32,357 nt of DNA from positions 1 through 32,357 of the IMG/VR virus record IMGVR_UViG_3300029989_000109; one strand, given 5' to 3'. Numbering within the stretch: the first letter of the stretch is position 1; each line of letters starts with the position of its first letter. This document shows positions 21,051 through 30,711 of this stretch, in pieces. Source of the DNA: a virus. Both the position numbers and the translations under genes were made by a program. The notes beneath the pieces were generated by a model. That model was given only the letters and a program-made list of their open reading frames with translations, was not told the DNA's origin and made no database searches.

Positions 21051-22502
21051 ATGAATATCGACACTGAAAATTCAAAGGCCCGCAGCACCGCCTACCTCTG
21101 TTACTTCCTTGCCGCGCTGGTAATGCTGGTCACGGCTTGGTTCATCATCGAGGGCATCCAAGCCACCGAGCCGGACAGCTCCGCGCGATACGCAAAAATA
21201 GCCGCCGGCATCCTGCTGGTCATGCTGCAGGCTTTTGCTTTTAATACTGCAAGCAAGTGGAGCGAGTTCTCAGGCCCACTGCGCCTGCTGGGCTGGTGTG
21301 TACTTGCCCTGCAAATCACGCTGATGAGCTTGACTCAGATCGCTATAGGTACCAGTGCAGGCAAGACCGCTGAACTCAGCACGGCAACGGTCGCAGAGGT
21401 CAGGGCTCAGGCCGAGGCCACACGCAAAAATGCTGACACCCTGCGCGACTCGGCAAACAAGCTCAACAAGAGCAAGCACGGCTTTCTGAATCAGCAAGGC
21501 GGGGAAAATGCCGCCGCAGCCGCAAAAGAAACCGCCGCAGCCGCCAGCGCACAGAACAAACTTCAAAGCCTGCAAGTCGCGGCTGCCAGCACGCCAATTA
21601 TCGAGATGATCGGTAAATGGGGCTTGATTGCGCTGGCCATCGCAATCAGCCTAGTGTTTGAATTTGCAAGCATCATACTGATGCACACGGCTGGCAAGCT
21701 GTCCCGCCGCGCCGACTCGCAGCCGGTTGATCAGCAGATTCTTGTAATGCTGCAGCAGATGCGCGGTGACGCACCGGCATCCCCTTCCCTGCCTGCAGCG
21801 CCAACCAAGCAGGATCAGTCCGACAAGCGTGGCCCAGCCACCGCCGCTGCGCCGCCACAGCCTGCGTTTGACTTCGGGTTTATCCCGAGCAAGCCAGCCA
21901 ATGCCAGCGCAGTAGAGGCACGGCATAACGCACCCAGCTCAGGCGAATTGTGGGCAGCTCCCCGGCGGGATTACTTCCTTGCGCCAGCACCCCAAGAGCC
22001 AGCCAGCACCATAAAGCCCGAACAGCTACCGACCCCAGTTGACGCACCTGCAGCGCCCGCCTCCCCCGTCTCGCCGCCTGATGCATCTATTTACGCACTT
22101 TCAAGAGGTGCGTCTAAACAGACGCACCCATCCCCTGCAAGTGCGTCTGAACAGACGCACCAGATGCAAAAAGGTGCGTCCAAACAGACGCACCCTGCGT
22201 CTGTTGCACCAAAGGAAAAACGCAGCCGAAAAGCCAGCACTGCAGTGGCGGGCGGAAAAAAGATGGACACCGGCACCGGCCCGCATGACGGCTACCGCTT
22301 CCGGCGCGTCCAGGCCGCCATTGAGGCCCGGACGCTGACGCCAGGACTGCGCACGATCCAGCGCGCAGAGGGCGGGGGAGCCCCAGTGGTGCGCGGATAT
22401 TTGGCAAAGATGGTCGAGATGCGCCTCATCAAGCTCAATGCCGACGGCACCTACGAGCTGGTTGAAGCCGACAAATCACAAATGCAACTCACAGGAGTCT
22501 GA
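21051..22502 (+). CDS. Membrane protein with coiled coil, iteron-like repeats and C-terminal winged-helix segment
   Basis: A 483-residue protein with a good ribosome binding site (GGGAG). Three membrane segments are near the N-terminus (about 15-36, 47-66, 79-99), then an Ala/Gln/Lys coiled coil (about 105-175), a fourth membrane segment (about 190-212), a long Pro/Ala-rich linker, three copies of a GASKQTHP-like peptide (about 353-385), and a C-terminal part (about 415-475: RFRRVQAAIEARTLTPGLRT, then VVRGYLAKMVEMRLIKLNAD) that looks like a winged helix. No family recognised. The odd mix of membrane anchor and DNA-binding-like end could tether DNA to the membrane. The peptide repeats are encoded by palindromic 33-bp repeats (22107-22194). 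Confidence 0.75.
   Translation: MNIDTENSKARSTAYLCYFLAALVMLVTAWFIIEGIQATEPDSSARYAKIAAGILLVMLQAFAFNTASKWSEFSGPLRLLGWCVLALQITLMSLTQIAIGTSAGKTAELSTATVAEVRAQAEATRKNADTLRDSANKLNKSKHGFLNQQGGENAAAAAKETAAAASAQNKLQSLQVAAASTPIIEMIGKWGLIALAIAISLVFEFASIILMHTAGKLSRRADSQPVDQQILVMLQQMRGDAPASPSLPAAPTKQDQSDKRGPATAAAPPQPAFDFGFIPSKPANASAVEARHNAPSSGELWAAPRRDYFLAPAPQEPASTIKPEQLPTPVDAPAAPASPVSPPDASIYALSRGASKQTHPSPASASEQTHQMQKGASKQTHPASVAPKEKRSRKASTAVAGGKKMDTGTGPHDGYRFRRVQAAIEARTLTPGLRTIQRAEGGGAPVVRGYLAKMVEMRLIKLNADGTYELVEADKSQMQLTGV
22107..22194. repeat. Three palindromic repeats with a 33-bp period (iteron-like)
   Basis: Units at 22107-22128 (arms GGTGCGTCT/AGACGCACC, loop AAAC), 22140-22161 (arms GTGCGTCT/AGACGCAC, loop GAAC) and 22173-22194 (arms GGTGCGTC/GACGCACC). 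Starts are exactly 33 bp apart, about three helical turns; 11-bp spacers differ. A partial fourth unit may follow (GCGTCTGTTGCACC, to about 22210). They lie in frame within the membrane protein gene. Confidence 0.9.
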
Positions 22503-22504
22503 AC

Positions 22505-22816
22505 ATGCTCAGTCAAATGCAATTCGGCAACTTTCAGTTGTCCCTGCTGGTGCTCACGGCGCTGGTGGCGTTTGCCATCGACCTGCACGGGAACGTCAAG
22601 CGCGACAGCTACCTGGGCGCAAGCCTGAACGCGCTGATGGTCTGCATCTACCACCTTGCACTTTTCAAAGTCGCACGAAACGTGATGCCTGCCGATGTGC
22701 TGGCATACCTGACCGGCTGGCCGCTGGGCGTGATGGTCAGCACGGCGTTTTACAAAGTCTTCTGGCGCAAGTCACTCAAGCCGGTCGTATCAACATCAAC
22801 GAGGAAATTGGCATGA
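22505..22816 (+). CDS. Small membrane protein
   Basis: A 103-residue protein starting MLSQMQFGNFQLSLLVLTAL, with AGGAG seven bases before the ATG. Hydrophobic stretches at about 10-26, 42-58 and 66-86 suggest two or three membrane segments; the C-terminus is basic (WRKSLKPVVSTSTRKLA). Its stop overlaps the start of the cytosine methyltransferase (ATGA). No family recognised; the plan is like holins or superinfection-exclusion proteins, but its place in the early operon argues against a holin. Confidence 0.65.
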   Translation: MLSQMQFGNFQLSLLVLTALVAFAIDLHGNVKRDSYLGASLNALMVCIYHLALFKVARNVMPADVLAYLTGWPLGVMVSTAFYKVFWRKSLKPVVSTSTRKLA

Positions 22817-24549
22817 AGCGCGATAACTTCACCCTGCCGCTGGCGCTGCTGGACGAACTCATCATCGACAACTTCGCAGGCGGCGGTGGCGCATCCGAAG
22901 GCATTGAAGAAGCCTTTGGCCGCCCGGTGGATATTGCCATCAACCACAACGCCGAGGCGCTGGCCATGCACGCAGCCAATCACCCGCACACCGCCCACTA
23001 CTGCGAAAGCGTGTGGGATGTGGACCCCATCGAGGTCACCCGCAACCAGCCGGTCGGCCTGGTGTGGCTGTCGCCGGACTGCAAGCATTTCAGCAAAGCC
23101 AAGGGCGGGAAGCCCGTCGAAAAGAAGATTCGCGGCCTGGCCTGGGTGGCGCTGCGCTGGGCGGCCAAATGCAAGCCGCGCGTCATCATGCTGGAGAACG
23201 TCGAAGAGTTCCGCACCTGGGGGCCGCTGCAGATCGACGCCGAGGGCAACGCCCGGCCAGACCCCAGCAAGAAGGGCCAGACCTTCCGCAGCTTCGTGCG
23301 CCAGCTCGAAGGGCAGGGCTACGCAGTGGACTGGCGCGAGCTGCGCGCTTGTGATTACGGCGCGCCGACGATCCGCAAGCGCTTCTTTCTTGTGGCGCGG
23401 CGCGACGGCCTGCCGATCTGCTGGCCCAAGCCCACGCACGGCGCGCCGGGCAGCAAGGAAGTCAAGTCCGGCAAGCTCCAGCCCTGGCGTACCGCTGCCG
23501 AATGCATCGATTGGAGCATTCCATGCCCGTCGATTTTCGAGCGCAAGAAACCGCTGGCCGAGGCCACGCTGCGCCGCATCGCCAAAGGCGTGATGCGCTA
23601 TGTGGTGGAGTCGGGCAACCCGTTCATCGTGCCGCAGGCGCAGGACGGCGCTTACGTAGCGCCCACGCTGGTGCAGACCGGCTACGGCGAGCGCGAAGGC
23701 CAGGCACCGCGCGCGCTGGACATTGGTAAGCCACTGGGTACGGTGGTGGGCGGCGCAGCCAAGCACGCGCTGGTGTCGGCCTTCCTCGCTAAGCACTACA
23801 CCGGCGTGGTGGGCAGCGACCTGCGCGACGGCCTGGGCACCATCACCAGCTCAGACCATCACAGCCTGGTCACGGCGCACATGGTCACCATCGACAACCA
23901 GTCGAGCCAGAGCGGGCAGTCGGCCATCACGGCGCCACTCAAGACGACGGTGACAGAAAACCGGCATGCGCTGGTTGCCGCGCACCTGGTCCACATGGGC
24001 CACGGCGAGGGCAAGGACGGCGGCAAGCGCTTCAGCCACGGCGTGCGTGACATCGAAGACCCGCTCAACACGGTCACCGCCAGCGGCGTGCCGGGCGCCA
24101 TCGTCACCAGCAGCCTGATCAAGCTGCGCGGCACCAGCAGCACGGCCGCCACCGACGAGCCGCTGCACACGGTTAGCGCTGGCGGCCAGCACCACGCCGA
24201 GGTGCGGGCCTTTTTGCTCAGCTACTACGGCACCGACCAAGACCCGCAAATCGGCGGGCCGCTGGCCACAGTCACCAGCCGGGACCGCTTCGGCCTGGTG
24301 ACCATCAAGGGCCAGGACTACCAGATCGTGGACATCGGCCTGCGCATGCTCTCGCCGCGCGAGCTGTTCCACGCCCAGGGCTTCCCGGCCGACTACATCA
24401 TCGGCGACGACGCAGGGCAGGGCCTGCACCTGACCAAGAGCGCGCAGGTCCGCATGTGCGGAAACAGCGTTTGCCCGCCGCTGTCCGAAGCGCTGGTGCG
24501 GGCCAACTTCGCCCACGAGGCATTGATTTACGGAAGTCAAGCAGCATGA
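22813..24549 (+). CDS. C5 cytosine-specific DNA methyltransferase
   Basis: A 578-residue protein starting MKRDNFTLPLALLDELIIDN, with GAGG eight bases upstream. Family motifs are present in order: I, DNFAGGGGASEG (19-30); IV, SPDCKHFS with the catalytic Cys90; VI, LENVEEF (E128); VIII, IRKRFFLVARR; IX/X, MLSPRELFHAQGFP and RMCGNSVCPPLSEAL. Motif IV reads PDC rather than PCQ, a variant seen in phage enzymes. Between VIII and IX is a long target-recognition region built of four or five repeats of about 50 residues (PLGTVV...HALVSAFL; PLKTTVTENRHALVAAHL; PLNTVTASG; PLATVTSRDRFGLV). It probably shields phage DNA from restriction; no cognate nuclease is nearby. Confidence 0.95.
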   Translation: MKRDNFTLPLALLDELIIDNFAGGGGASEGIEEAFGRPVDIAINHNAEALAMHAANHPHTAHYCESVWDVDPIEVTRNQPVGLVWLSPDCKHFSKAKGGKPVEKKIRGLAWVALRWAAKCKPRVIMLENVEEFRTWGPLQIDAEGNARPDPSKKGQTFRSFVRQLEGQGYAVDWRELRACDYGAPTIRKRFFLVARRDGLPICWPKPTHGAPGSKEVKSGKLQPWRTAAECIDWSIPCPSIFERKKPLAEATLRRIAKGVMRYVVESGNPFIVPQAQDGAYVAPTLVQTGYGEREGQAPRALDIGKPLGTVVGGAAKHALVSAFLAKHYTGVVGSDLRDGLGTITSSDHHSLVTAHMVTIDNQSSQSGQSAITAPLKTTVTENRHALVAAHLVHMGHGEGKDGGKRFSHGVRDIEDPLNTVTASGVPGAIVTSSLIKLRGTSSTAATDEPLHTVSAGGQHHAEVRAFLLSYYGTDQDPQIGGPLATVTSRDRFGLVTIKGQDYQIVDIGLRMLSPRELFHAQGFPADYIIGDDAGQGLHLTKSAQVRMCGNSVCPPLSEALVRANFAHEALIYGSQAA

Positions 24550-25436
24550 AAACCGCCGTGAGTGTCTCCACCATTACCCGGCCGGCCCTGCGCTATCACG
24601 GTGCCAAGTTCCGCCTAGCGAGCTGGATCCTGCAGTTTTTCCCGCCGCATCGGATTTATACCGAGGCCTTCGGCGGTGCCGCTGGCGTGCTGCTGCAAAA
24701 GCCAGCCAGCTACGCCGAGATTTACAACGACCTCGACAGCGACGTGTGCAACTTCTTCCGGGTCTTGCGCGACCCGTCCGCTCGATTGCAGCTGATGCAG
24801 GCTTGCCAACTCACGCCCTACGCGCGCGAAGAGTTCGAGGAAGCCTTTGAAGCGACTGAAAACGACATCGAGCGCGCCCGGCGCCTGGCCATCCGCGCCC
24901 AGATGGGGTTTGGCTCTGCTGGGGCTACGAAGGGGATTACGGGTCTGCGCATTGACACGAAGCGCAAGCACGGCACCGCACAGCAAGACTGGGTGTCCTA
25001 CCCGGCGGCGATTGCGGCGGCTGGCCAGCGGTTTGCCGGTGTTTTGATTGAGAACCGGCCAGCCCTTGAGGTGCTGCAGCAGCACGATGACCCCGACGCC
25101 CTGCACTTTGTGGATCCGCCATACATGCACAGCACTAGGGTGATGCGGGTGCGAACTGCGGGCAAAGCCACAGGCGCGTACCGGCACGAGCTTTCCGACG
25201 AAGAGCATGAAGAGTTGCTGGAGGTGCTGGACGGACTGAAGGGCATGGTGGTATTGAGCGGATACGCAAGCGAGGCCTACGACCTGCATCTGGCGCACTG
25301 GCGCCGCTTTACTACCGAGGCGCGCATCTCTGCGGGCCGTGGTACTGCCGTGCGCATGGAGGTGGTCTGGATAAATCCCGCATGCGCCGCAGCGCTGCAG
25401 GGCACTAGCGGCGGACTCTTCGCGGAGGCCGCATGA
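24546..25436 (+). CDS. Dam-like N6-adenine DNA methyltransferase (D12 class)
   Basis: A 296-residue protein; the ATG at 24546 overlaps the previous stop (ATGA) and is preferred to an upstream in-frame start. Motif I-like YHGAKFR (17-23) with EAFGGAAGV (40-48) forms the AdoMet site; the catalytic motif is DPPY (190-193). The C-terminal motif SGYASEAYD is also typical. It methylates the exocyclic amine of adenine. Paired with the C5 enzyme and with no restriction gene, it likely protects the phage genome or alters regulator binding. It overlaps the next gene by four bases. Confidence 0.93.
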   Translation: MKTAVSVSTITRPALRYHGAKFRLASWILQFFPPHRIYTEAFGGAAGVLLQKPASYAEIYNDLDSDVCNFFRVLRDPSARLQLMQACQLTPYAREEFEEAFEATENDIERARRLAIRAQMGFGSAGATKGITGLRIDTKRKHGTAQQDWVSYPAAIAAAGQRFAGVLIENRPALEVLQQHDDPDALHFVDPPYMHSTRVMRVRTAGKATGAYRHELSDEEHEELLEVLDGLKGMVVLSGYASEAYDLHLAHWRRFTTEARISAGRGTAVRMEVVWINPACAAALQGTSGGLFAEAA

Positions 25437-25654
25437 AAACCCCCGACCTATTCCCCGAAACAAAGCCGCCCAGGGCGCGGCACCGGGTGCTGATGCACGT
25501 CAGCGACGCGCGCGGCGACGGGCCGCCGGATGACGTGTGGTGCCAGATGACCTGCGTGCGCTGCGCGGCTGAAACCGACTGGCTGCTATTCAGAAGCGTC
25601 ACCGAATCCAAGCGCGGTATCCCGTGCCCGGACTGCAACAAGGAAAAATCTTGA
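25433..25654 (+). CDS. Small zinc-finger-like protein
   Basis: A 73-residue protein starting MKTPDLFPETKPPRARHRVL. CQMTCVRC (38-45 region) and CPDC (67-70 region) form a likely four-cysteine zinc site. It overlaps the adenine methyltransferase gene upstream and the next gene downstream. Such tiny proteins occur in many phage early operons; the role is unknown. Confidence 0.7.
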   Translation: MKTPDLFPETKPPRARHRVLMHVSDARGDGPPDDVWCQMTCVRCAAETDWLLFRSVTESKRGIPCPDCNKEKS

Positions 25655-26166
25655 CCACCGACAACGAAGCCATCTACCTGGCAGTTGACCTGTTCCAGGG
25701 CGACGAATCCGAATTGGCGTGCCGCACAGTGAAGATGGTGACGACACGCAAAGACCACCAATGTTCGGAGCAAGACCACCGAGAAGCCCACATCATCCCG
25801 GCCGGGCAACGAGCGCGGCACGAACGCGCTCTGGTTGACGGGGATTTCTGGGGCAGCTATTACACCTGCACCGCCTGTTTGGACCGCTTCATTGCCGGCA
25901 AAGGCAACCCCATGAAACTTGTATTTGACCAAAAAGGCACCTGGAAGGCGAAGGACGCCGCAGAGCAATGGTGTCGAGACAACGGCGTTTCGTTTGGTAG
26001 CTCGTGCGACATTGGGCCAACTGGGCTACTGCGCGGTAACTACCGCATTGCGAAGTGGCGCAACCTGACCCTCAAGGAGCGCTCGCAGCTCGACGGGACG
26101 ATGGACGGCGACTTGCGCGAAGGACCGGTGACGATCACCCTGCGCGACAAGGCGCCGAATGTCTGA
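25651..26166 (+). CDS. Hypothetical Cys/His-rich protein
   Basis: A 171-residue protein starting with TTG, six bases after AAGGA, and overlapping the upstream stop (TTGA). A zinc-binding segment is likely: TTRKDHQCSEQDHREAHIIP, then GSYYTCTACLDRF, similar to small phage proteins with an R-K-H-C motif followed by a CxxC, although the second Cys of the first pair appears replaced here. The C-terminal half (GLLRGNYRIAKWRNLTLKER) is basic. Right after the stop, in the same frame, lies a 33-codon remnant that looks like part of a regulator (26167-26262). No family named. Confidence 0.7.
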   Translation: MTTDNEAIYLAVDLFQGDESELACRTVKMVTTRKDHQCSEQDHREAHIIPAGQRARHERALVDGDFWGSYYTCTACLDRFIAGKGNPMKLVFDQKGTWKAKDAAEQWCRDNGVSFGSSCDIGPTGLLRGNYRIAKWRNLTLKERSQLDGTMDGDLREGPVTITLRDKAPNV

Positions 26167-26263
26167 TCGAAAAATGGACAGATCCAGCAGCTGGTCAGCA
26201 TCGCCAGCGTTTTCAAAATCACCGCCGACCAGCTCGGCCGCAACCGCATTGGAGATTGACCCC

Positions 26264-26914
26264 ATGACTACCGAAACCCAAAAGACCGAAAAAGCCCTCG
26301 CAGCCCTCGACACGATGGCCACCATCTGGGCGGCTAGGATTGATCTCAGCGGCACTGTGCAGATCATGCTCAATGTGCCTGCTGAGCACCGCCAGAAAAA
26401 GCTGATCGAATTCATCAAGCAGGCGCACGTCGAAGGCTTGTTCGATGGATTTCATGGCGCGAAATCGTTGCAAGTGCCTGCGGGTGATGCGCGCAAAGCC
26501 GACATGAGCGATGCGGAATACATCGACGCCCTGGAGTACGAAGTGCGACGGCTTGGAACCCTGTTGAGCACTGGTGACCCGGCCATGCCTGTGATTGGCT
26601 CTTACGAAAAGTCACTCGTCCGCCAGTCCGACGCCCACGCGGCGCTGGCCGCGAAGAATGCCGTCATTGCCAGGCAGAGCGCCGTCATTGATGCGGCCGA
26701 AGAGTGGTGGTCAGAGCGCACCCCAAAAGACCGTCAGGAGGGCGAATTGATGAAGGCGCTGGCAACACTGAACGGAGATTGGGAGGGTTGCGAGGGATGC
26801 GACCACCAATGCGACGAGCCTTGCATGCCTGCAACTGTCGTGCAAATCCATGCGTCGATTGACGCGCACCTGAAAAAGCTAGATACCAAAACCCAGGAAG
26901 GCGGTGCAGCGTGA
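26264..26914 (+). CDS. Hypothetical protein, coiled coil with Cys cluster
   Basis: A 216-residue protein; the ATG at 26264 follows GGAG by about nine bases and is preferred to an in-frame start 105 bp earlier. It begins MTTETQKTEKALAALDTMAT; a helical middle (YIDALEYEVRRLGTLLSTGD and AALAAKNAVIARQSAVIDAA) suggests a coiled coil, of a kind common in phage early proteins, and a Cys cluster follows (CEGCDHQCDEPC, about 180-191). No family recognised. It overlaps the next gene at GTGA. Confidence 0.65.
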   Translation: MTTETQKTEKALAALDTMATIWAARIDLSGTVQIMLNVPAEHRQKKLIEFIKQAHVEGLFDGFHGAKSLQVPAGDARKADMSDAEYIDALEYEVRRLGTLLSTGDPAMPVIGSYEKSLVRQSDAHAALAAKNAVIARQSAVIDAAEEWWSERTPKDRQEGELMKALATLNGDWEGCEGCDHQCDEPCMPATVVQIHASIDAHLKKLDTKTQEGGAA

Positions 26915-27240
26915 GCCGCCTGATGCAAGCCCCGCGCGTGGAGGTGGGCGCCACCATCAAGCTGACCGAGGCAGAGCTGCGCGCCCTGGAAGCCCTGGCC
27001 GGATACGGCGACGACGGTTTTCTCAAGGTCTTCTATGAGCACTTGGGCAAAGCCTATTTGAAGCCTCACAAGGCCGGGCTGAAGTCACTCTTTGCTGTCA
27101 TCCGCGCAGACCTCAGACCCATCATGGCGCGGGCTGACGCAGCGAAAAAAGCATTTGCACTTCGCGATCCGGTGATCCGCAGTCGCGAAGAACACGACAA
27201 CCTGATCAAGCGCCTGACCGAACAAAAAGAAAAACCATGA
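26911..27240 (+). CDS. Hypothetical small protein
   Basis: A 109-residue, mostly helical basic protein with a GTG start overlapping the upstream stop. Motif KLTEAELRALEALAGYGDDG with FLKVFYEHLGKAYLKPHKAG suggests a compact helical domain; a charged C-terminal helix follows. No family recognised; operon place is the only clue. Confidence 0.7.
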   Translation: MSRLMQAPRVEVGATIKLTEAELRALEALAGYGDDGFLKVFYEHLGKAYLKPHKAGLKSLFAVIRADLRPIMARADAAKKAFALRDPVIRSREEHDNLIKRLTEQKEKP

Positions 27241-27686
27241 ACACCCAACTCACCAGCGCCAAATCCATCATCCAACCCAAAGCGCCCGCCGGGCGCGGCT
27301 GGGAGCAGGTCAAAAACAATATGACTGGCAAGCTTGATGCACTGGGCTACCCAAATCAGACCTGGTATCACTACCAGACCGGCCTGCTGGCCATCTCGGC
27401 TGTCGAAGTGGCTACCGACCCCGGCCAGCCCAGCCTCGGCCCGGAATACCACCTGAGCATCAGCGCCGCCGGAGCCCGCTGCAGCACCGCCGATGCGCTG
27501 TGGGTGCTGGCGCAGTTTGACCTGAGCGATGCCAAAGAGGACAACCACGTCCCCCACGGCAGGGTGCGCAACTTCTGGCGCCCGGTGGCGGACCACCTGT
27601 CCGGCTACGAATGCCACTGCGTCAACGATGAGCCCGCCGTGCGCGAGGACAAGGGCGACTACGTCTGGAGAGGGGTGACATCGTGA
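27237..27686 (+). CDS. Hypothetical phage protein
   Basis: A 149-residue protein beginning MNTQLTSAKSIIQPKAPAGR. The central region (GPEYHLSISAAGARCSTADA, then LWVLAQFDLSDAKEDNHVPH, then GRVRNFWRPVADHLSGYECH) reads like a conserved family found in betaproteobacterial phages, but I cannot name it. It overlaps both neighbours by four bases. Confidence 0.7.
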   Translation: MNTQLTSAKSIIQPKAPAGRGWEQVKNNMTGKLDALGYPNQTWYHYQTGLLAISAVEVATDPGQPSLGPEYHLSISAAGARCSTADALWVLAQFDLSDAKEDNHVPHGRVRNFWRPVADHLSGYECHCVNDEPAVREDKGDYVWRGVTS

Positions 27687-27907
27687 GCGCCAAAGAATAC
27701 CCCGCTGGCGCCCTGGTGCGAATTGTGGATATTTGCCGCCACAAGTCCGGCGCGCCGGGCCTGCTGCCCATCAACCGCAGCACCTGGCACCGATGGCTTA
27801 AAAACGGTACCGTCCCGGAAGGCACTGCGCTTGCCGGGTCAGCAACGAAAGTATGGCCGGTTGAAGTCGTTTTAGGCTTGGCCAAGGCTTCGCCGCCTCA
27901 GGCTTGA
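27683..27907 (+). CDS. AlpA/excisionase-like small HTH protein
   Basis: A 74-residue protein with GTG start overlapping the previous stop. VRIVDICRHKSGAPGLLPIN then RSTWHRWLKNGTVPEG and a C-terminal VWPVEVVLGLA have the layout of AlpA/MerR-type excisionase HTH domains (helix-turn-helix with S-W-W then a short wing). It is the last early-operon gene and ends 10 bp inside the convergent integrase gene, the usual place of an excisionase. It would direct integrase to excise the prophage. Confidence 0.68.
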   Translation: MSAKEYPAGALVRIVDICRHKSGAPGLLPINRSTWHRWLKNGTVPEGTALAGSATKVWPVEVVLGLAKASPPQA

Positions 27908-29115
27908 GCGGCCAGAGCCTCAACCTTGTCAGCCAGAAACTGCAGCGCCCGCGTGCGCTCATCCGCCAGTTCGGCATGGGTGTACGCGGCCACCACGGCG
28001 CTGCGCTCCTGGTGCGACAGCAGCAGCTCGACAACATCGCGCCCAAAGCCATGCTCACGCAGCAGCGTGGCGGCAGTGCCCCGCGTTCCATGCGGTGAAA
28101 ATTCCGGCACGCCAAAATCCAGCCTTTTGAAAAAATGATTCAGCGTGGCGTCGCCGATAGCGCGGCCACAGCCACCAACAAAGCGGGTAGGGAAGACGTA
28201 CTCCCCTGAGCCGGTGATCTTGTGCAGGTAGCGCAGCAGCTCGACAGCCTGGCGCGACAGATACACACGGTGCGGCTGGCCCATCTTCATGCGCCCGGCC
28301 GGGATGTCCCACTTCCCGCTATCCATATCCATTTCGGCCCATCTGGCCAGGCGCAGCTCGGTCTTGCGCACCATCGTCAGCATAAGCAGCTTGGCGGCAT
28401 AGACGGTGATCACCATCGCATTGCGCTGCAGGTCCAGCTGGCGCCAGAATGCGCCAATTTCATTGCCGACCAGGTGCCGGTGGTGCGTTTTCGGCGGCAC
28501 CACGACAGCGCCGCGCACGGCGGTGGCTGGGTTGGTGTCCACCAGCAGCTTGCGAATGGCAAAGTTATAGACCTGCTGGATCAGGGACCGGCAGCGGTCA
28601 GCAGTCGTCGGGATGTGCTTATTGGCTTCAATGATGGCCAGCACGTCGCGGGGGCGCACGTCAGGCAGCGGCATGCTGCCGATCCTGGGGCAGATGTACA
28701 CATCAAAAAACCGAATGCACTGGGCGCGGTATGTGTCCGAGCGGTAAAACAGGGTTTCAGCCACCCAGACTTTTGCAAACGCCTCGAACGTCACGTCCCG
28801 GTCAGCCTCAGCCTGGGCTTCAGCGGCGGCCTCTTTTTTATGCCGTGAGGGGTCAATGCCGCTGGCCAGCTGGGCGCGCATCTTTTCATGGGCGTCTCTG
28901 GCCTCGACAATGCTGATCTGTGGGTAAGGTCCAATGGTGACCTTGGGCCTGCGCCCATCAATGCGGAAGGTGTACCGCCAGACTTTGGAGCCGCCGGGCA
29001 GCACCTCAACATATAACCCCCCGCCGTCCGTGAGGGTGTAAGCCTTGTCGGCAGTTTTGGCAGCGTTGAGCGTTGCGGGCTTGAGTTTGTAGTTGACGTG
29101 GCGCTGCTTGCCCAT
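27898..29115 (-). CDS. P4-type tyrosine-recombinase integrase
   Basis: A 405-residue protein starting MGKQRHVNYKLKPATLN at 29115; a longer in-frame extension crosses the repeat region and is not used. N-terminal DUF4102 arm-binding domain (LTDGGGLYVEVLPGGSKVWR, residues 28-47), a core-binding domain (about 105-205) and the catalytic domain with Arg250 (MVRKTEL), H342 and R345 (HGTR), H368 (LSHQE) and Tyr378. It integrates the phage genome by site-specific recombination. The ribosome binding site GGAG sits in the first of several TGGAGCC repeats. The neighbouring icd 3' end suggests that the attachment site is there. Confidence 0.95.
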   Translation of the reverse strand: MGKQRHVNYKLKPATLNAAKTADKAYTLTDGGGLYVEVLPGGSKVWRYTFRIDGRRPKVTIGPYPQISIVEARDAHEKMRAQLASGIDPSRHKKEAAAEAQAEADRDVTFEAFAKVWVAETLFYRSDTYRAQCIRFFDVYICPRIGSMPLPDVRPRDVLAIIEANKHIPTTADRCRSLIQQVYNFAIRKLLVDTNPATAVRGAVVVPPKTHHRHLVGNEIGAFWRQLDLQRNAMVITVYAAKLLMLTMVRKTELRLARWAEMDMDSGKWDIPAGRMKMGQPHRVYLSRQAVELLRYLHKITGSGEYVFPTRFVGGCGRAIGDATLNHFFKRLDFGVPEFSPHGTRGTAATLLREHGFGRDVVELLLSHQERSAVVAAYTHAELADERTRALQFLADKVEALAAQA

Positions 29116-29180
29116 AATGGCTCCATGATAAAAATCTATTGGCTCCATGAAGCCATTTATGCATATTATGGAGCCAATTC
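29116..29180. promoter_or_regulatory. Integrase control region with GGCTCCAT repeats
   Basis: Two direct copies of the form TGGCTCCATGA (about 29118-29128 and 29140-29150) and one inverted copy: ATTGGCTCCAT (29138-29148) and its exact reverse complement (29168-29178). The copy next to the gene supplies the integrase ribosome binding site. They may be integrase/excisionase arm sites or an autoregulatory operator. Confidence 0.6.
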
Positions 29181-29229
29181 TGGAGCTTTTGCGGCGCACT
29201 GCAGACGTACAAAATAGGACACCATGCAA

Positions 29230-29270
29230 CAAAAAAAGCCCGCAGCCTCAGAGGCAACGGGCTTTTTTTG
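29230..29270. terminator. Bidirectional terminator between integrase leader and icd
   Basis: AGCCCG and CGGGCT form the outer stem, GCCTC/GAGGC the inner stem; seven A precede and seven T follow. It would end icd transcripts on the minus strand. Confidence 0.88.
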
Positions 29271-29298
29271 CGACGCTATGCAACGCGCTGCAACACGC

Positions 29299-30552
<1,254 letters not shown>

Positions 30553-30630
30553 GTGCAGAAGTCTCCTGTAAGCATCAGTGGCATACGCGGGGTTCACGCC
30601 ACTTTCTGCAGTTTTGATAAAGGCCAACAA

Positions 30631-30661
30631 ATTCTAGCCCAGGGCTAAAAAATCATTTCAA
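30631..30661 (-). promoter_or_regulatory. Possible icd promoter
   Basis: On the minus strand TTGAAA (30661-30656), a 19-base spacer and TAGAAT (30636-30631). The spacer is long and contains the palindrome TAGCCCTGGGCTA, so the call is tentative. Confidence 0.35.
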
Positions 30662-30711
30662 CTGACTTCGGTCAAAATATCAGCCTTGTGTAGTTTTTAG
30701 AGGTGTCGTTT

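Noticed and set aside
22107-22194. Possible CRISPR array
   Set aside because: Units are 22 bp with 11-bp spacers, far shorter than CRISPR spacers, lie in frame in a gene, and no cas genes are near.
22505-22816. Holin
   Set aside because: The small membrane protein has a holin-like size, but it is embedded in the early operon between a membrane protein and a methyltransferase, with no endolysin nearby.
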